Positions 52,883 to 61,637 of a stretch of 64,000 nt of DNA are shown here, piece by piece. The DNA is taken from positions 62,001 through 126,000 of the forward strand of contig DATARN010000064.1 in NCBI GenBank assembly GCA_036264135.1, in the 5' to 3' direction. Position 1 is the first letter of the stretch. Every line of letters begins with the position of its first letter. The position numbers were made by a program, and so were the translations under genes. The stretch is from DATARN01 sp036264135. GTDB lineage: Bacteria > Actinomycetota > Acidimicrobiia > Acidimicrobiales > Palsa-688. The notes beneath the pieces were generated by a model. It did no database searches, was not told the origin of the DNA, and saw only the letters and a program-made list of their open reading frames with translations.

Positions 52883-53986
52883 GTGGCGCGGGGAACGCTC
52901 GGGGTCGAAGAGGAGTACCAGCTGATCGACGCCGAGACCGGTGAGCTGCGGCCCGTCAATGACATCGTGCTCGACGCCGCGGCGCCGGCGCTGGGCGAGA
53001 ACGTCCACCCCGAGCTGCTGCGCTGCCAGGTTGAGGTCAGCACCCCGGTCTGCTCGTCGTTGGGCGAACTGGACACCTCACTGCGCCAGTTGCGGCGCCG
53101 CCTCAACCAGGCCGCCGAGCGCTACGGCTGCCGGCTCGGGGCGGCCGGGACCCATCCCACGGCCGACTGGCAGCGACAAGAAGTGACGCCGAGCGAGCGC
53201 TACCTCGAGATGGCTGGCGAGTTCCAGCAGATCGCCCTGGAGACGCTGATCTGCGGCTGCCACGTCCATGTCGGCATCGAGGACCCCGACCTGCGGATCA
53301 CCGTCATGAACCGCATCCGGCCGTGGCTGCCGACGTTGCTGGCGCTGAGCACCAACTCGCCGTTCTGGGCCGGGCGGGACACGGGCTACGCCAGCTACCG
53401 GACCATGGTGTTCCGGCGCTGGCCGACCACCGGCATGCCGTCCTACTTTGCCGACGCCGCCGAGTACGACCTGGTGCTCGCCGCCATGGTCGACGCCGAG
53501 ATCGTGGAGGACGCCACCCACCTCTACTGGGACGTGCGCCCGTCGGCCCGCTTCCCGACCCTCGAGGTGCGCATCGCCGACGTGTGCCTCACCGTGGACG
53601 AGGCGGTGACATTGGCCGGCCTGGTCCGAGCGATGGCGACCACCGCGTCGTTCGTGGAGCCGTCCGACCGGGAGGTGCGCGGCGAGGTACTGGAGGGTGC
53701 CGTCTGGCGGGCGGCCCGCCACGGCCTGTCCGAGCGGCTCGTCGACCTGAGCGTCGGCCGGCTGCGCCGCGCCGACGATGCCGTCGACCGGTTGCTAGGG
53801 ACGCTGCGCCCGGCACTGGAGGAGGCGGGAGATTGGAACCGGGTGGCGGACGGCGTCAAGGAAATCGTGGCCGGCGGCAGCGGCGCCGCCCGCCAGCGGG
53901 CGGTGTATCGCCGGGCTGGATCCCTCCGGGCCGTCACCGACTACATCACCGAGCAGACCGCATCAGGGACCGCCCCTTCCTCATGA
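52883..53986 (+). CDS. carboxylate-amine ligase, GCS2/YbdK family
   Basis: A 367-residue ATP-dependent ligase of the glutamate–cysteine ligase type 2 family. It has LGVEEEYQLID at the start, CQVEVSTPVC, LETLICGCHVHVGI and WDVRPSARFPTLEVRI. Members join gamma-glutamyl groups to cysteine weakly; the real substrate is often unknown, and most actinobacteria make mycothiol instead of glutathione. GTG 52883, with a G-rich stretch (AAGGGGGGG) upstream. Confidence 0.88.
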   Translation: MARGTLGVEEEYQLIDAETGELRPVNDIVLDAAAPALGENVHPELLRCQVEVSTPVCSSLGELDTSLRQLRRRLNQAAERYGCRLGAAGTHPTADWQRQEVTPSERYLEMAGEFQQIALETLICGCHVHVGIEDPDLRITVMNRIRPWLPTLLALSTNSPFWAGRDTGYASYRTMVFRRWPTTGMPSYFADAAEYDLVLAAMVDAEIVEDATHLYWDVRPSARFPTLEVRIADVCLTVDEAVTLAGLVRAMATTASFVEPSDREVRGEVLEGAVWRAARHGLSERLVDLSVGRLRRADDAVDRLLGTLRPALEEAGDWNRVADGVKEIVAGGSGAARQRAVYRRAGSLRAVTDYITEQTASGTAPSS

Positions 53987-54096
53987 TGACGAACCCCGGT
54001 GGACGAGTGCAGCCCTAACCCAGACGCTTGCAAAGACAAACATGTCGCGGTCTGGTCTACAGTGGGCCGCCGACGTGGGGCGGCGAAGGGGGCGGA

Positions 54097-54501
54097 ATGG
54101 ACGGGTATTGCTCGCGGCGGGGTTTTCTCATGGGCACGGTTGCCGTGGGGGTGGCGGCCCTGTCGCCCGTTGCCCTGGCCCAACCGGCGGCCGCGCTGGC
54201 CACCGCCCCGGCCAGCACCCTTCGGCGTTCGACCTTTACGCCCCTGCTGGGCGCCTCCTTCAAGATGGCCCACGGCCGGGTAACGGTCCCGGTCACCCTC
54301 ACCAGCATCGCTGACCTCCCGGAAGCGCCAGCCGGAGACCAGGGCCGGTTCTCGCTGCGGTTCCTGGCCGCGGGGCGCCTCCCGCTGCCCCAGGACTCGT
54401 ACTCCTTCACCAACGCCAAGCTGTCGGTCACCCTCTTCGTGGTGCCGGTGGGGCCGCCGTCGACATCCCAGCCCTACCTGGCCGTCATCAACAACAGGTA
54501 G
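54097..54501 (+). CDS. Tat-exported DUF6916-like protein
   Basis: A 134-residue exported protein. The N-terminus SRRGFLMGTVAVGVAALSPVALA is a twin-arginine signal. The mature part (TPLLGASFKM, RFSLRFLAAGRLPLPQDSYSF, VTLFVVPVG) matches the DUF6916 pattern of a small beta-rich domain. ATG 54097 has GAAGGGGGCG just upstream and TACAGT at 54058-54063. Function unknown. Confidence 0.75.
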   Translation: MDGYCSRRGFLMGTVAVGVAALSPVALAQPAAALATAPASTLRRSTFTPLLGASFKMAHGRVTVPVTLTSIADLPEAPAGDQGRFSLRFLAAGRLPLPQDSYSFTNAKLSVTLFVVPVGPPSTSQPYLAVINNR

Positions 54502-54565
54502 TTGGGCCGAACCGGTCAGCTGACCATGAGGAATGCGTGACGGCGGACGCGATGTTGCCTCTTGT

Positions 54566-54850
54566 ATGGCTCGAGCGACGTGGAATGGAACCGTTCTGGC
54601 AGAAAGCGACGACACCGTCGTCGTGGAGGGCAACCACTACTTCCCCCGCGACTCGGTAAAGAGCGAACTGCTGGTCGACAGTGCGACGCACACCGTGTGC
54701 CCGTGGAAGGGCACGGCCAGCTACTTCACCGTCGTGGTCGACGGCGCCACCAACCCGGACGCCGCCTGGTACTACCCAACACCCAAGGACGCGGCCAAGC
54801 AGATCACCGACCGCGTCGCTTTTTGGCGGGGCGTGAAGGTCGAGGCCTGA
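54566..54850 (+). CDS. DUF427 domain protein
   Basis: A 94-residue protein with the full DUF427 pattern: ATWNGTVLAESDDTVVVEGNHYFP, TVCPWKGTASYF and WYYPTPKDAAKQITDRVAFW. The compact beta fold has unknown function. ATG 54566 is chosen because MARATWNG is the usual family start; an upstream start at 54533 is not conserved. Confidence 0.88.
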   Translation: MARATWNGTVLAESDDTVVVEGNHYFPRDSVKSELLVDSATHTVCPWKGTASYFTVVVDGATNPDAAWYYPTPKDAAKQITDRVAFWRGVKVEA

Positions 54851-54889
54851 GCGGCCTTCCTGCGGTGCTAAGGAGCGGGGGCCGCCGGC

Positions 54890-55486
54890 TCAGCCGCCCG
54901 TGGGAGCCGCCACCCGGCGCGTGCGCCCCGACAGGATCCAGACCGACGTGGCGACCAGCCAGGCATCGCCGATCGTGAGGCCGAGTCGCTGCAGCAACCC
55001 GTGGGCCGGCCCGGCAAGGGTGCCGGCCAGGCACAGCCCCGACGCCGCCGCCACCGCCACCGATGCCGCCGCCGCCCGGCGATAGCCCAGGGCGGCCAGC
55101 GGCCGGGCGGCCAGCAGGGGCGTGGCCGCCAAGGTGACGTAGCCGATGCCGGCGGCGGCGTTGTGGAGGGCGTCGACGGCAGACGACTCGTTCAGGGGCG
55201 CGGCGGCAAGGCCGACGGCAGCCACCCCGGTGACCAACGCGGTGGTCCACGCCGGACCGGGCAACGCGCTGCGAAGGGCGGCGGCGTAGAGAGGAACGCC
55301 GATCCCGAAGCCGATGAATCCCGCGGTCATCAGGGGGCGGGTCGACGCCCCGATGGCCGCGAGCTGGCTGATGGCGTCGTCGACGACGGAATATCCCTTC
55401 GTCCTGGCGCTGCCCACTACCCACGCCGACAGGAAGGCGGCCGGCCCGGCGACGCCACCCCACGCCGCGCCAGGATGGGCTTTCAC
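54890..55486 (-). CDS. DUF998 family membrane protein
   Basis: A 198-residue polytopic membrane protein with about six segments. GYSVVDDAISQLAAIGASTRPLMTAGF is typical of DUF998. GTG 55486 sits 6 bases after a CATGAT box, which overlaps the stop of the upstream Cys-rich gene. Function unknown. Confidence 0.78.
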   Translation of the reverse strand: MKAHPGAAWGGVAGPAAFLSAWVVGSARTKGYSVVDDAISQLAAIGASTRPLMTAGFIGFGIGVPLYAAALRSALPGPAWTTALVTGVAAVGLAAAPLNESSAVDALHNAAAGIGYVTLAATPLLAARPLAALGYRRAAAASVAVAAASGLCLAGTLAGPAHGLLQRLGLTIGDAWLVATSVWILSGRTRRVAAPTGG

Positions 55487-55493
55487 CCGCCCA

Positions 55494-56150
55494 TCATGAC
55501 CGGAGGCGGCGTTGCAGCTGGACAAAGACCTCGGGGCCGGTGATGGCTTCGATGTCCTCGGCGAGCGACTCGATGACCGGCCGGTCCCCGTGGTAGGCGA
55601 GGTCGCCCTCGGTGCAGCACCACGCCATGGTGTCGCCCTCGGGCCCCCAGTCGGCCCGGTGCCAGCGCCGCACCGTGGCCACCTCGCCCCCATCACCCCG
55701 GTCGGTCCAATCCACCTTGACCGGCAGCTGCCAGCAGACCGACGGCTTCCACTCCCGGGGTGCCTCGCCGGCCGCCAGCGCCGCCAGGTGGAGTGCGCAC
55801 CCTGCGCCGCCGGCGAAATCCGGGCGGTTGAGGAAGATGCACGCCCCGTCGACGACGCGGGTGGCGGCGCGGCTGTCGTCGGCGAAGATGCCGTGTTGCT
55901 GGGCCTCGGCGTGCTGTTGGAACAGGTGGGGATCGAGGGTCGCCGCCAGGGCGCTGATCAGCCGGGCCTCGTCCTCGCCGTCGAACTCGGCGCCGACCGA
56001 GCAGCAGCCCTGCCCGAGCTCGGGCGCCGGCGTGGGCAGGATCCCGAGACAGCCCCGCCCCCAGATGCACGACCAGCGGGAGGTGAGGAAGGCCCGTTCG
56101 AACCACCACGATGTGGCGCCGTCCTCCACCTCGATCATGGGCTCCTCCAC
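55494..56150 (-). CDS. Cys-rich conserved protein, possible metal-cluster binder
   Basis: A 218-residue protein rich in Cys: CIWGRGC, GQGCC, GACIFLN, GAGCALH, PSVCWQLP and MAWCC. The spacing is reminiscent of YkgJ/DUF3109-type cysteine clusters, but I cannot name the family. No signal peptide. GTG 56150 is chosen because a TAGGGT box lies exactly 7 bases upstream; ATG 56138 is four codons later. An iron-sulfur or zinc role is an inference from the Cys pattern. Confidence 0.65.
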   Translation of the reverse strand: MEEPMIEVEDGATSWWFERAFLTSRWSCIWGRGCLGILPTPAPELGQGCCSVGAEFDGEDEARLISALAATLDPHLFQQHAEAQQHGIFADDSRAATRVVDGACIFLNRPDFAGGAGCALHLAALAAGEAPREWKPSVCWQLPVKVDWTDRGDGGEVATVRRWHRADWGPEGDTMAWCCTEGDLAYHGDRPVIESLAEDIEAITGPEVFVQLQRRLRS

Positions 56151-56157
56151 CGCGCTC

Positions 56158-56163
56158 ACCCTA
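56158..56163 (-). promoter_or_regulatory. -10 box of the Cys-rich gene (leaderless)
   Basis: TAGGGT read leftward, 7 bases before GTG 56150. The small dyad CGACAG/CTGTCG (56164-56191) lies directly upstream. Confidence 0.45.
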
Positions 56164-56230
56164 CGACAGAGTTTTTTTGGGCAGGCTGTCGATTGGCGGC
56201 TCCGGCGTTCGTATCGACGATGAGAGCCGG

Positions 56231-56306
56231 CCCCCCCCCCGGCCCCAAGCAACGGCCGGCGCACGCCGGCCCCGAGCAACGGCCGGCGCACGCCGGCCCC
56301 GAGCAA
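56231..56306. repeat. poly-C run and 27-base tandem repeat
   Basis: A run of ten C (56231-56240), then two full copies (56239-56265, 56266-56292) and a 14-base part of a 27-base unit with core CAACGGCCGGCGCACG. It lies between the divergent Cys-rich and DHFR-like genes. The C-run is prone to slippage and to sequencing error. Confidence 0.85.
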
Positions 56307-56320
56307 AAGGAGAGATAACG

Positions 56321-56887
56321 GTGGCAAGGATCGTGGTGACGGAGTTCGTGTCGCTGGACGGCGTGATGGAGGATCCGGGCGGGGCCGAGAAGTACGAACA
56401 TGGCGGTTGGACGATGCCCTACTGGAACGACGAGATTGCCAAGTTCAAGCTCGACGAACTGATGGCCAGCAACGGCCTGCTGCTGGGCCGGGTTACCTAC
56501 GAGGGATTCGCCGCCGCCTGGCCGTCGATGACCGACGTGTTTGCCGATCGCATGAACTCGATGCCGAAGTACGTGGTCTCGTCGACGTTGGACACACTGT
56601 CGTGGAACAACTCCCGGCGCCTCGACGGCGACCTGGCGACCGAGGTGGCCGGGCTGCGGGAGCAGCCGGGAGGCGACATCCTGGTCGCAGGGAGCGCATC
56701 GGTGGCCCGCCAGTTGCTGCACCTCGGGCTCGTCGACGAGCTGCGCCTCGTCGTGTATCCCGTCGTCCTCGGCGCCGGCAAGCGGCTGTACGGCGAGGAC
56801 AGCTACACCAAGCTGGACCTGGTCGAGAACAAGACGACGCCGACCGGCGCCGTCCTGATGGTCTACCGCCCGGCGTCGCAGTCCTAG
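56321..56887 (+). CDS. dihydrofolate reductase family protein (RibD C-terminal type)
   Basis: A 188-residue protein of the RibD-C/DHFR-like fold found beside many ECF sigma genes: VTEFVSLDGVMEDPGG, LLLGRVTYEGFAAAWP, DILVAGSASVARQLL and DELRLVVYPVVLGAGKRLY. It likely reduces a pterin- or flavin-related carbonyl using NADPH; the substrate is unknown. GTG 56321 has AAAAGGAGAG about 8 bases upstream. It is the first gene of a three-gene unit with the DGPF protein and sigma factor. Confidence 0.88.
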   Translation: MARIVVTEFVSLDGVMEDPGGAEKYEHGGWTMPYWNDEIAKFKLDELMASNGLLLGRVTYEGFAAAWPSMTDVFADRMNSMPKYVVSSTLDTLSWNNSRRLDGDLATEVAGLREQPGGDILVAGSASVARQLLHLGLVDELRLVVYPVVLGAGKRLYGEDSYTKLDLVENKTTPTGAVLMVYRPASQS

Positions 56888-56906
56888 TGGGAAGGGAGAG
56901 ACTTCG

Positions 56907-57263
56907 ATGACGCTCTACTTGCTGTCCGTTCACGGCAACGAGGACGCCCCTCTGCCGCCGGTCGAGGCTATGGAGAAAGCCTTCCGTGACGTGGCGCTTT
57001 TTAACCAGGAGGTGCAGGACGCCGGCGTCTGGGTCTTCGCCGGCGGGTTGTGCCCGCCCAGCACCGCCACCGTCGTCCGGGTCGAAAACGGCGAGACGCT
57101 AACCACCGACGGCCCCTTCGCCGAGAGCAAGGAGCAGATCGGCGGCTTCTGGGTCATCAAGGCCGACGATCTCGACGCCGCCCTCGACTGGGCGACGCGG
57201 GCGAGCATCGCCTGCGCCAACCCGGTGGAGGTCCGGCCCTTCCAGGACGAGGGCGCGGGCTGA
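56907..57263 (+). CDS. YciI/DGPF family protein
   Basis: A 118-residue ferredoxin-like-fold protein with the DGPF motif in LTTDGPFAESKEQIGGFWV. These proteins are the standard neighbours of ECF42 sigma factors and have been suggested as their accessory or target proteins. ATG 56907 has AAGGGAGAG upstream. Three bases separate it from the sigma gene. Confidence 0.92.
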   Translation: MTLYLLSVHGNEDAPLPPVEAMEKAFRDVALFNQEVQDAGVWVFAGGLCPPSTATVVRVENGETLTTDGPFAESKEQIGGFWVIKADDLDAALDWATRASIACANPVEVRPFQDEGAG

Positions 57264-57265
57264 CG

Positions 57266-58495
57266 GTGGTGGCGGCGGTCGACGACGACGCGATCGCCCG
57301 GATCTTCCGGGAGCAGTCCGGTCGGGCGGTCGCCGTCTTGGTCCGCGTCTTCGGCGACATCGACGTCGCCGAGGAGGCGGTCCAGGAGGCGTTCGCGGTG
57401 GCGGTGCAGCGCTGGCCCAGCCAGGGCCTGCCACCCAGCCCGGCCGGCTGGATCATCACCACTGCTCGCAACCGGGCGATCGATCGGCTCCGCCGGGAAG
57501 CGTCTCGTGACGACCGCCAGGCCCGGGCCCGTCTGCTCCACGCCCCCGACGAGCCCCCTGAGGAGACACCCGTGGGAGACGACCGTCTGCGCCTCATCTT
57601 CACCTGCTGCCACCCCGCGCTGGCGCCCAGCGCCCAGGTGGCCCTGACCCTGCGGCTGCTCGGCGGCCTGCAGACACCCGAGATTGCCCGTGCCTTCCTC
57701 GTCCCCGAGCCCACCATGGCCCAGCGCCTGGTCCGGGCGAAGGGCAAGATCCGCGACGCCAAGATCCCGTACCGGGTGCCCGGCGACAGCGAGCTCCCTG
57801 ACCGGCTCCGCTCTGTCCTGGCCGTCATCTACCTGATCTTCAACGAGGGCTACGCCTCGACGTCCGGCGACGAATTGGTCCGCGCCGACCTGTGCGCCGA
57901 GGCGGTTCGCCTGGCTCGGCTGCTGGCCGAGCTCATGCCCGACGAAAGCGAGGTACTCGGGCTGCTGGCCTTGCTGCTGCTGGTCGAGTCGCGCCGAGCG
58001 GCAAGAACCGCCGCGGACGGCTCTATCATCACCCTCCCGGACCAGGACCGATCCGTCTGGGACCGGGAACTCATCGCCGAGGGCCAGGCGATTGTCCGGG
58101 CCTGCCTGCGCCGCAACCTTCCGGGGCCCTACCAGATCCAGGCGGCGATCAACGCCGTGCACAGCGTCGCCGCCCAGGCCGCCGACACCGATTGGCGCCA
58201 GATCGTGCAGCTGTATGACCTCTTGCTGACCGTCGCGCCCACCCCGGTGGTGGCGCTCAACCGGGCCATCGCCATCGCCGAGATCGAGGGCCCGGCCGTC
58301 GCCCTGGCCCTGGTTGACGGCATCCGGCTCGACAACTACCACCTCTTTCACGCCACCCGGGCCGACTTCCTCCGCCGCCTCGGACGACCCGCCGAAGCGG
58401 TCGCCGCCTACGACGCATCGATCGCCCTCTCGGCCAACGCCGCCGAACGGGCGTTCCTCGAGAAGCGCCGCCGCCAGGTTCTTCCGGTGGGGTAG
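57266..58495 (+). CDS. ECF42-type RNA polymerase sigma factor with C-terminal helical-repeat domain
   Basis: A 409-residue extracytoplasmic-function sigma factor. Region 2 is FGDIDVAEEAVQEAFAVAVQRWP and region 4 follows near APSAQVALTLRLLGGLQTPEIARAFLVPEPTMAQRL. About 220 further residues (IYLIFNEGYASTSGDELVRADL to the end) form the DUF6596/TPR-like extension of ECF42 proteins, which lack a classical anti-sigma. GTG 57266, right after the DGPF gene stop. The target promoters are unknown. Confidence 0.92.
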   Translation: MVAAVDDDAIARIFREQSGRAVAVLVRVFGDIDVAEEAVQEAFAVAVQRWPSQGLPPSPAGWIITTARNRAIDRLRREASRDDRQARARLLHAPDEPPEETPVGDDRLRLIFTCCHPALAPSAQVALTLRLLGGLQTPEIARAFLVPEPTMAQRLVRAKGKIRDAKIPYRVPGDSELPDRLRSVLAVIYLIFNEGYASTSGDELVRADLCAEAVRLARLLAELMPDESEVLGLLALLLLVESRRAARTAADGSIITLPDQDRSVWDRELIAEGQAIVRACLRRNLPGPYQIQAAINAVHSVAAQAADTDWRQIVQLYDLLLTVAPTPVVALNRAIAIAEIEGPAVALALVDGIRLDNYHLFHATRADFLRRLGRPAEAVAAYDASIALSANAAERAFLEKRRRQVLPVG

Positions 58496-58671
58496 CCGGA
58501 TAATGGCGCCCCGCGAAATAGAGCGTTCATAAAACTGTTGGGTTTCCCCATTCACGCCGCAGGGACGTGCAGTAACGTGACCGGCAGTTCACCGCTGCGA
58601 GAACAGCGCTTCGCCACTCCGGACCCTGGTGGCGCCACGACTTCTACTTCAAACAGAGAGGTGGTCAAATC

Positions 58672-58818
58672 GTGAACGTCGGTCCGGCGAAGCGGACAAT
58701 TTTCGATTGTCCCTGCCGTCAACATCCAATGCACCAGTTCGGGTGCCAGTGCCGCTGCCATATCCTCGCCAGCGACCCCGACCGCAACGAACGGCAGAAG
58801 GCGCCCGCCGAAGCCTGA
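58672..58818 (+). CDS. 48-residue Cys/His-rich small protein
   Basis: A short frame: start VNVGPAKRTIFDCPC, then RQHPMHQFG, CQCRCH and a charged tail. Five Cys (13, 15, 25, 27, 29) and three His (18, 21, 30) lie within 18 residues, a density seen in metal-binding peptides. GTG 58672 has GAGGTGG 7 bases upstream. It ends one base before the convergent membrane-protein gene. No family is known to me, and codon third-position GC is lower than in neighbours, so it may be young, transferred, or not a gene. Confidence 0.5.
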   Translation: MNVGPAKRTIFDCPCRQHPMHQFGCQCRCHILASDPDRNERQKAPAEA

Positions 58819-58819
58819 A

Positions 58820-60217
58820 TCAGCCGTTCGGGCAGGTGCGGAGCAACTGCCACTGGCCGGTGCGGGCGACGAGGTGGAAGTCGGGAGATCCCAGTTCCGG
58901 CGGCAGGAGGGGCGACCCCCGTACCGTCCGGGTCCGGAAGACCGTCCCGCTGGGCCGCACCCCGATCACCACCTGGTGCTGATGGATGTCGAGGTCCCAC
59001 GCGATGGCCGGCATCTGGTAGATGTCCGATGTCACCGGGCCGCAGACGAGGATCCGGCTCCGCCCGCCGGCCTGGCGGATCAGGGTTTCCAGTTCGCCGT
59101 ACTTGTGGGCTTGGTACGGGATCTCCCCGATCGTCTGGGTGAGTTCGTCGGCCCGCTGCCACACGAACGGCGCGGCGGCGGCCACGATCACCGCGATGGC
59201 CGCCACCCGGGCGGGGGCGCCCCCCACCAGGGCGGCCAGCCGCACCCAGCCGACGCCGGCCAGCACGCACAGCAAGCCGTAGCCGACGATGAGGTAGCGC
59301 TGGTCGCCGGAGCCGAAATGGGCCTGGGTGACAAGTGCCTCCTCGACGATCCATCCAACACCGAGGAGGGAAAAGGTGGCCAGGGTGGTGATCCGGCGTT
59401 GCTTCCGAAATTCCTGCACCGCCAGCACCACCCCGACGGCGGCGCCGACCACGATCGGCAATAGCACCGCGTTGTACGCGCTTTCGACCACCGCCCAGGC
59501 GGGGAAACTGGTGAGCAGCGGTCCCCCCTGGCTGGGAACGGCCGCCCGTTTCGTGGACCGCAGCCAGTCCCCCGAACCGGCGTAGTCGGGGGCCAGCCAC
59601 AGCACCGGGAGGAGGGCCAGCAGGATCACGATCCACGGCCGGGACCGGGGAAAGCGCAGCCACATGAACACCGAGTACCCGACGAAGAACGGAAAGGTCT
59701 CTGGGCGCAGGAGCAGGCAGGCGAAGAGCAGCCCATAGGCGTGGGGGTATTTGCCGTCGAGGTGGCGTTCGATCGCCAGCAGGAACAGCCCGGCCATGAG
59801 CGGTTCCGACATGCCGAGGGGCGTCAGGTACTCGATGTACGAGGAGCTGAGGGCCAGACCGGCGGCGGCGATGAGGCCGGCGATGGGACCGGCCAGGCGG
59901 CGGGCCAGGCGGTAGGCCATGGCGACCGCCAGCAGGGCGCCGGCGCGGGCCACGACCAGCCAGGCCCATTTCTCGCCCTGCCCGAAGGGGGCGAAGACGA
60001 CGTCGACCATGACCGGGAGGGGCTTCCACGCCGGCCCGCCGCGGGTGTCGAGGCGGAGGTGCGCGATCTCCCGCGCCCAGGTGGCCCACGTCAGGGGGTC
60101 GAAGGTGATGGTCGAGGGCACGATCACCAGCGACAGCGCGGCCAGGACGACGCAGCCCACCAACAGGGGCGCCAGCCGGGCCGGGACGGAGGGGGGCGGG
60201 TCAGGGTCCGGCGACAC
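58820..60217 (-). CDS. polytopic membrane protein, probable GT-C-type glycosyltransferase
   Basis: A 465-residue protein with about ten membrane segments and a soluble C-terminal part (about 380-465). The first outer loop, following TFDPLTWATWAREI, contains acidic residues of the kind seen in lipid-linked-sugar GT-C enzymes. RRPW-type basic loops face inside. I cannot name a family. It lies 13 bases after the next gene on the same strand, forming a pair of envelope glycosyltransferases. Confidence 0.65.
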   Translation of the reverse strand: MSPDPDPPPSVPARLAPLLVGCVVLAALSLVIVPSTITFDPLTWATWAREIAHLRLDTRGGPAWKPLPVMVDVVFAPFGQGEKWAWLVVARAGALLAVAMAYRLARRLAGPIAGLIAAAGLALSSSYIEYLTPLGMSEPLMAGLFLLAIERHLDGKYPHAYGLLFACLLLRPETFPFFVGYSVFMWLRFPRSRPWIVILLALLPVLWLAPDYAGSGDWLRSTKRAAVPSQGGPLLTSFPAWAVVESAYNAVLLPIVVGAAVGVVLAVQEFRKQRRITTLATFSLLGVGWIVEEALVTQAHFGSGDQRYLIVGYGLLCVLAGVGWVRLAALVGGAPARVAAIAVIVAAAAPFVWQRADELTQTIGEIPYQAHKYGELETLIRQAGGRSRILVCGPVTSDIYQMPAIAWDLDIHQHQVVIGVRPSGTVFRTRTVRGSPLLPPELGSPDFHLVARTGQWQLLRTCPNG

Positions 60218-60230
60218 GTTGGCCGTGAAG

Positions 60231-61625
60231 TTAGCGGGCGTCCCTGACCCGCCGCCCGGCGGCGGCGACCACCACGACGAGGGCGGCGGTGTAGGCCCAG
60301 CCGCCGATGGTCACCGCGTGCGCCGGCGCCAACACCGATGACAGGGCAGCGGCATACCCGGCGGCCACCACGGCCGCCCAGGCGGGGCGGCGGGCGACGG
60401 CCGCCAGCGCCAGCAACGAGACGGCATACCAGGGCTGGGCGGGCGAGGCCGCCAGCAGCAGGGCGCCGATCAACGCCGCCGACGCCGCCGGCAGCGACGG
60501 CCGACGGATGACCACCCAGACGGCGACCGCCACCACCCCCAGCACCGTGACCGCCACCACCGCGACGTGGGGGACATGCAGCACGTGGGCGATGAGAAAG
60601 CGGCCACCGCTGCGGTAGTTCTCCTCCCTGAGGTAGCCGGGAAGGTAGCCGAGCACCCGCGAACCGACCGCCGCCACGTGGGGGGCGTAGGCCAGGGCGC
60701 CCAGTCCGGCGGCGATGGCGGCGGTGCGCACCAGCGCGCCCAGGCGGGGGCCGCTCCGGCAGGCGACCAGGGGCAGCAACAGGATGGCGGGGTACAGCTT
60801 CACCAGCGCGGCGGCGGTGATCAGCGCGGCCGCCGCCGCCTCACGCCCGCGCGATGCGGGCGTCTCGCCGGGCGCCACCACGACCAGCGCCGCCATGACG
60901 AGCATGACGGCCAGGCCGTCGACGTGCCCGTTGTTGACGATTTCCAGCGCCGGGGCCGGGGAGAGGGCGTACAGGGCCGCCCATCGCTGGTCCCGCCCCC
61001 ATCGGGCCAGGGCGGCGACGAGGAGACCGAGGGTCGCCAACTCGGTCACCAGGCCCGCCACCTGCCACGCCTTGTGGCGGGCGGCCACCCCGGCGACACG
61101 GTAGACGGCGGCGAACCAGACCTCGGCCACCGGCGGGTAGATCGTGCGCGCCGGGGGGCGATTGATCCGGGTGCAACCCGGCGCCCGACCGAGGGTGGCG
61201 CACACTGAGGCGGTGGGCCACAGCCACCCCTCCCGCAGGTGAGCCAGTTGGGCGCTGGCCGGCGGTTGGTCGTATGGGTCGACCCCTGCCGCCTGCACCC
61301 GCCCGTCCCAGGCGTAGCGGTAGAGGTCGTCGGAGGTGGCGGGCGGCCCGGCCAGCGACGCCAGCCGGAGGGCGGCGCCGGCGACCAGGATCAATACGAT
61401 GGCGCGCCGGCCCGTCGCCCGGTGGGCGGCGGCCACCGCGACCAGCCACGCCCCGCCCCAGGCGGCGAGGAGTAGGGGGAGGGGGCGGCCGCCCCTTGCC
61501 ACCACGATCGACAGCCCGACGCCGGCGGCCGAGGCCAGCGCAAACACGGCGCCGGCGGCCGGCATCGGCCGTCGGGGGGCGGGCACGGCGACATGATGCA
61601 ACGCGGCGGGCGATAGTGGCGCCAT
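60231..61625 (-). CDS. GT87 (DUF2029)-type polyprenol-phosphate mannosyltransferase-like membrane protein
   Basis: A 464-residue polytopic protein, about 11-12 segments. The phrases SDDLYRYAWDGRVQAAGVDPYDQPP and INRPPARTIYPPVAEVWF are typical of GT87/DUF2029 alpha-mannosyltransferases that use polyprenyl-phosphate mannose; the Asp pair in the first outer loop would be catalytic. ATG 61625 has GGGAG 4 bases upstream. The likely role is in mannolipid or glycan synthesis at the outer face of the membrane. Confidence 0.82.
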   Translation of the reverse strand: MAPLSPAALHHVAVPAPRRPMPAAGAVFALASAAGVGLSIVVARGGRPLPLLLAAWGGAWLVAVAAAHRATGRRAIVLILVAGAALRLASLAGPPATSDDLYRYAWDGRVQAAGVDPYDQPPASAQLAHLREGWLWPTASVCATLGRAPGCTRINRPPARTIYPPVAEVWFAAVYRVAGVAARHKAWQVAGLVTELATLGLLVAALARWGRDQRWAALYALSPAPALEIVNNGHVDGLAVMLVMAALVVVAPGETPASRGREAAAAALITAAALVKLYPAILLLPLVACRSGPRLGALVRTAAIAAGLGALAYAPHVAAVGSRVLGYLPGYLREENYRSGGRFLIAHVLHVPHVAVVAVTVLGVVAVAVWVVIRRPSLPAASAALIGALLLAASPAQPWYAVSLLALAAVARRPAWAAVVAAGYAAALSSVLAPAHAVTIGGWAYTAALVVVVAAAGRRVRDAR

Positions 61626-61637
61626 GGGGCTCCCGGT

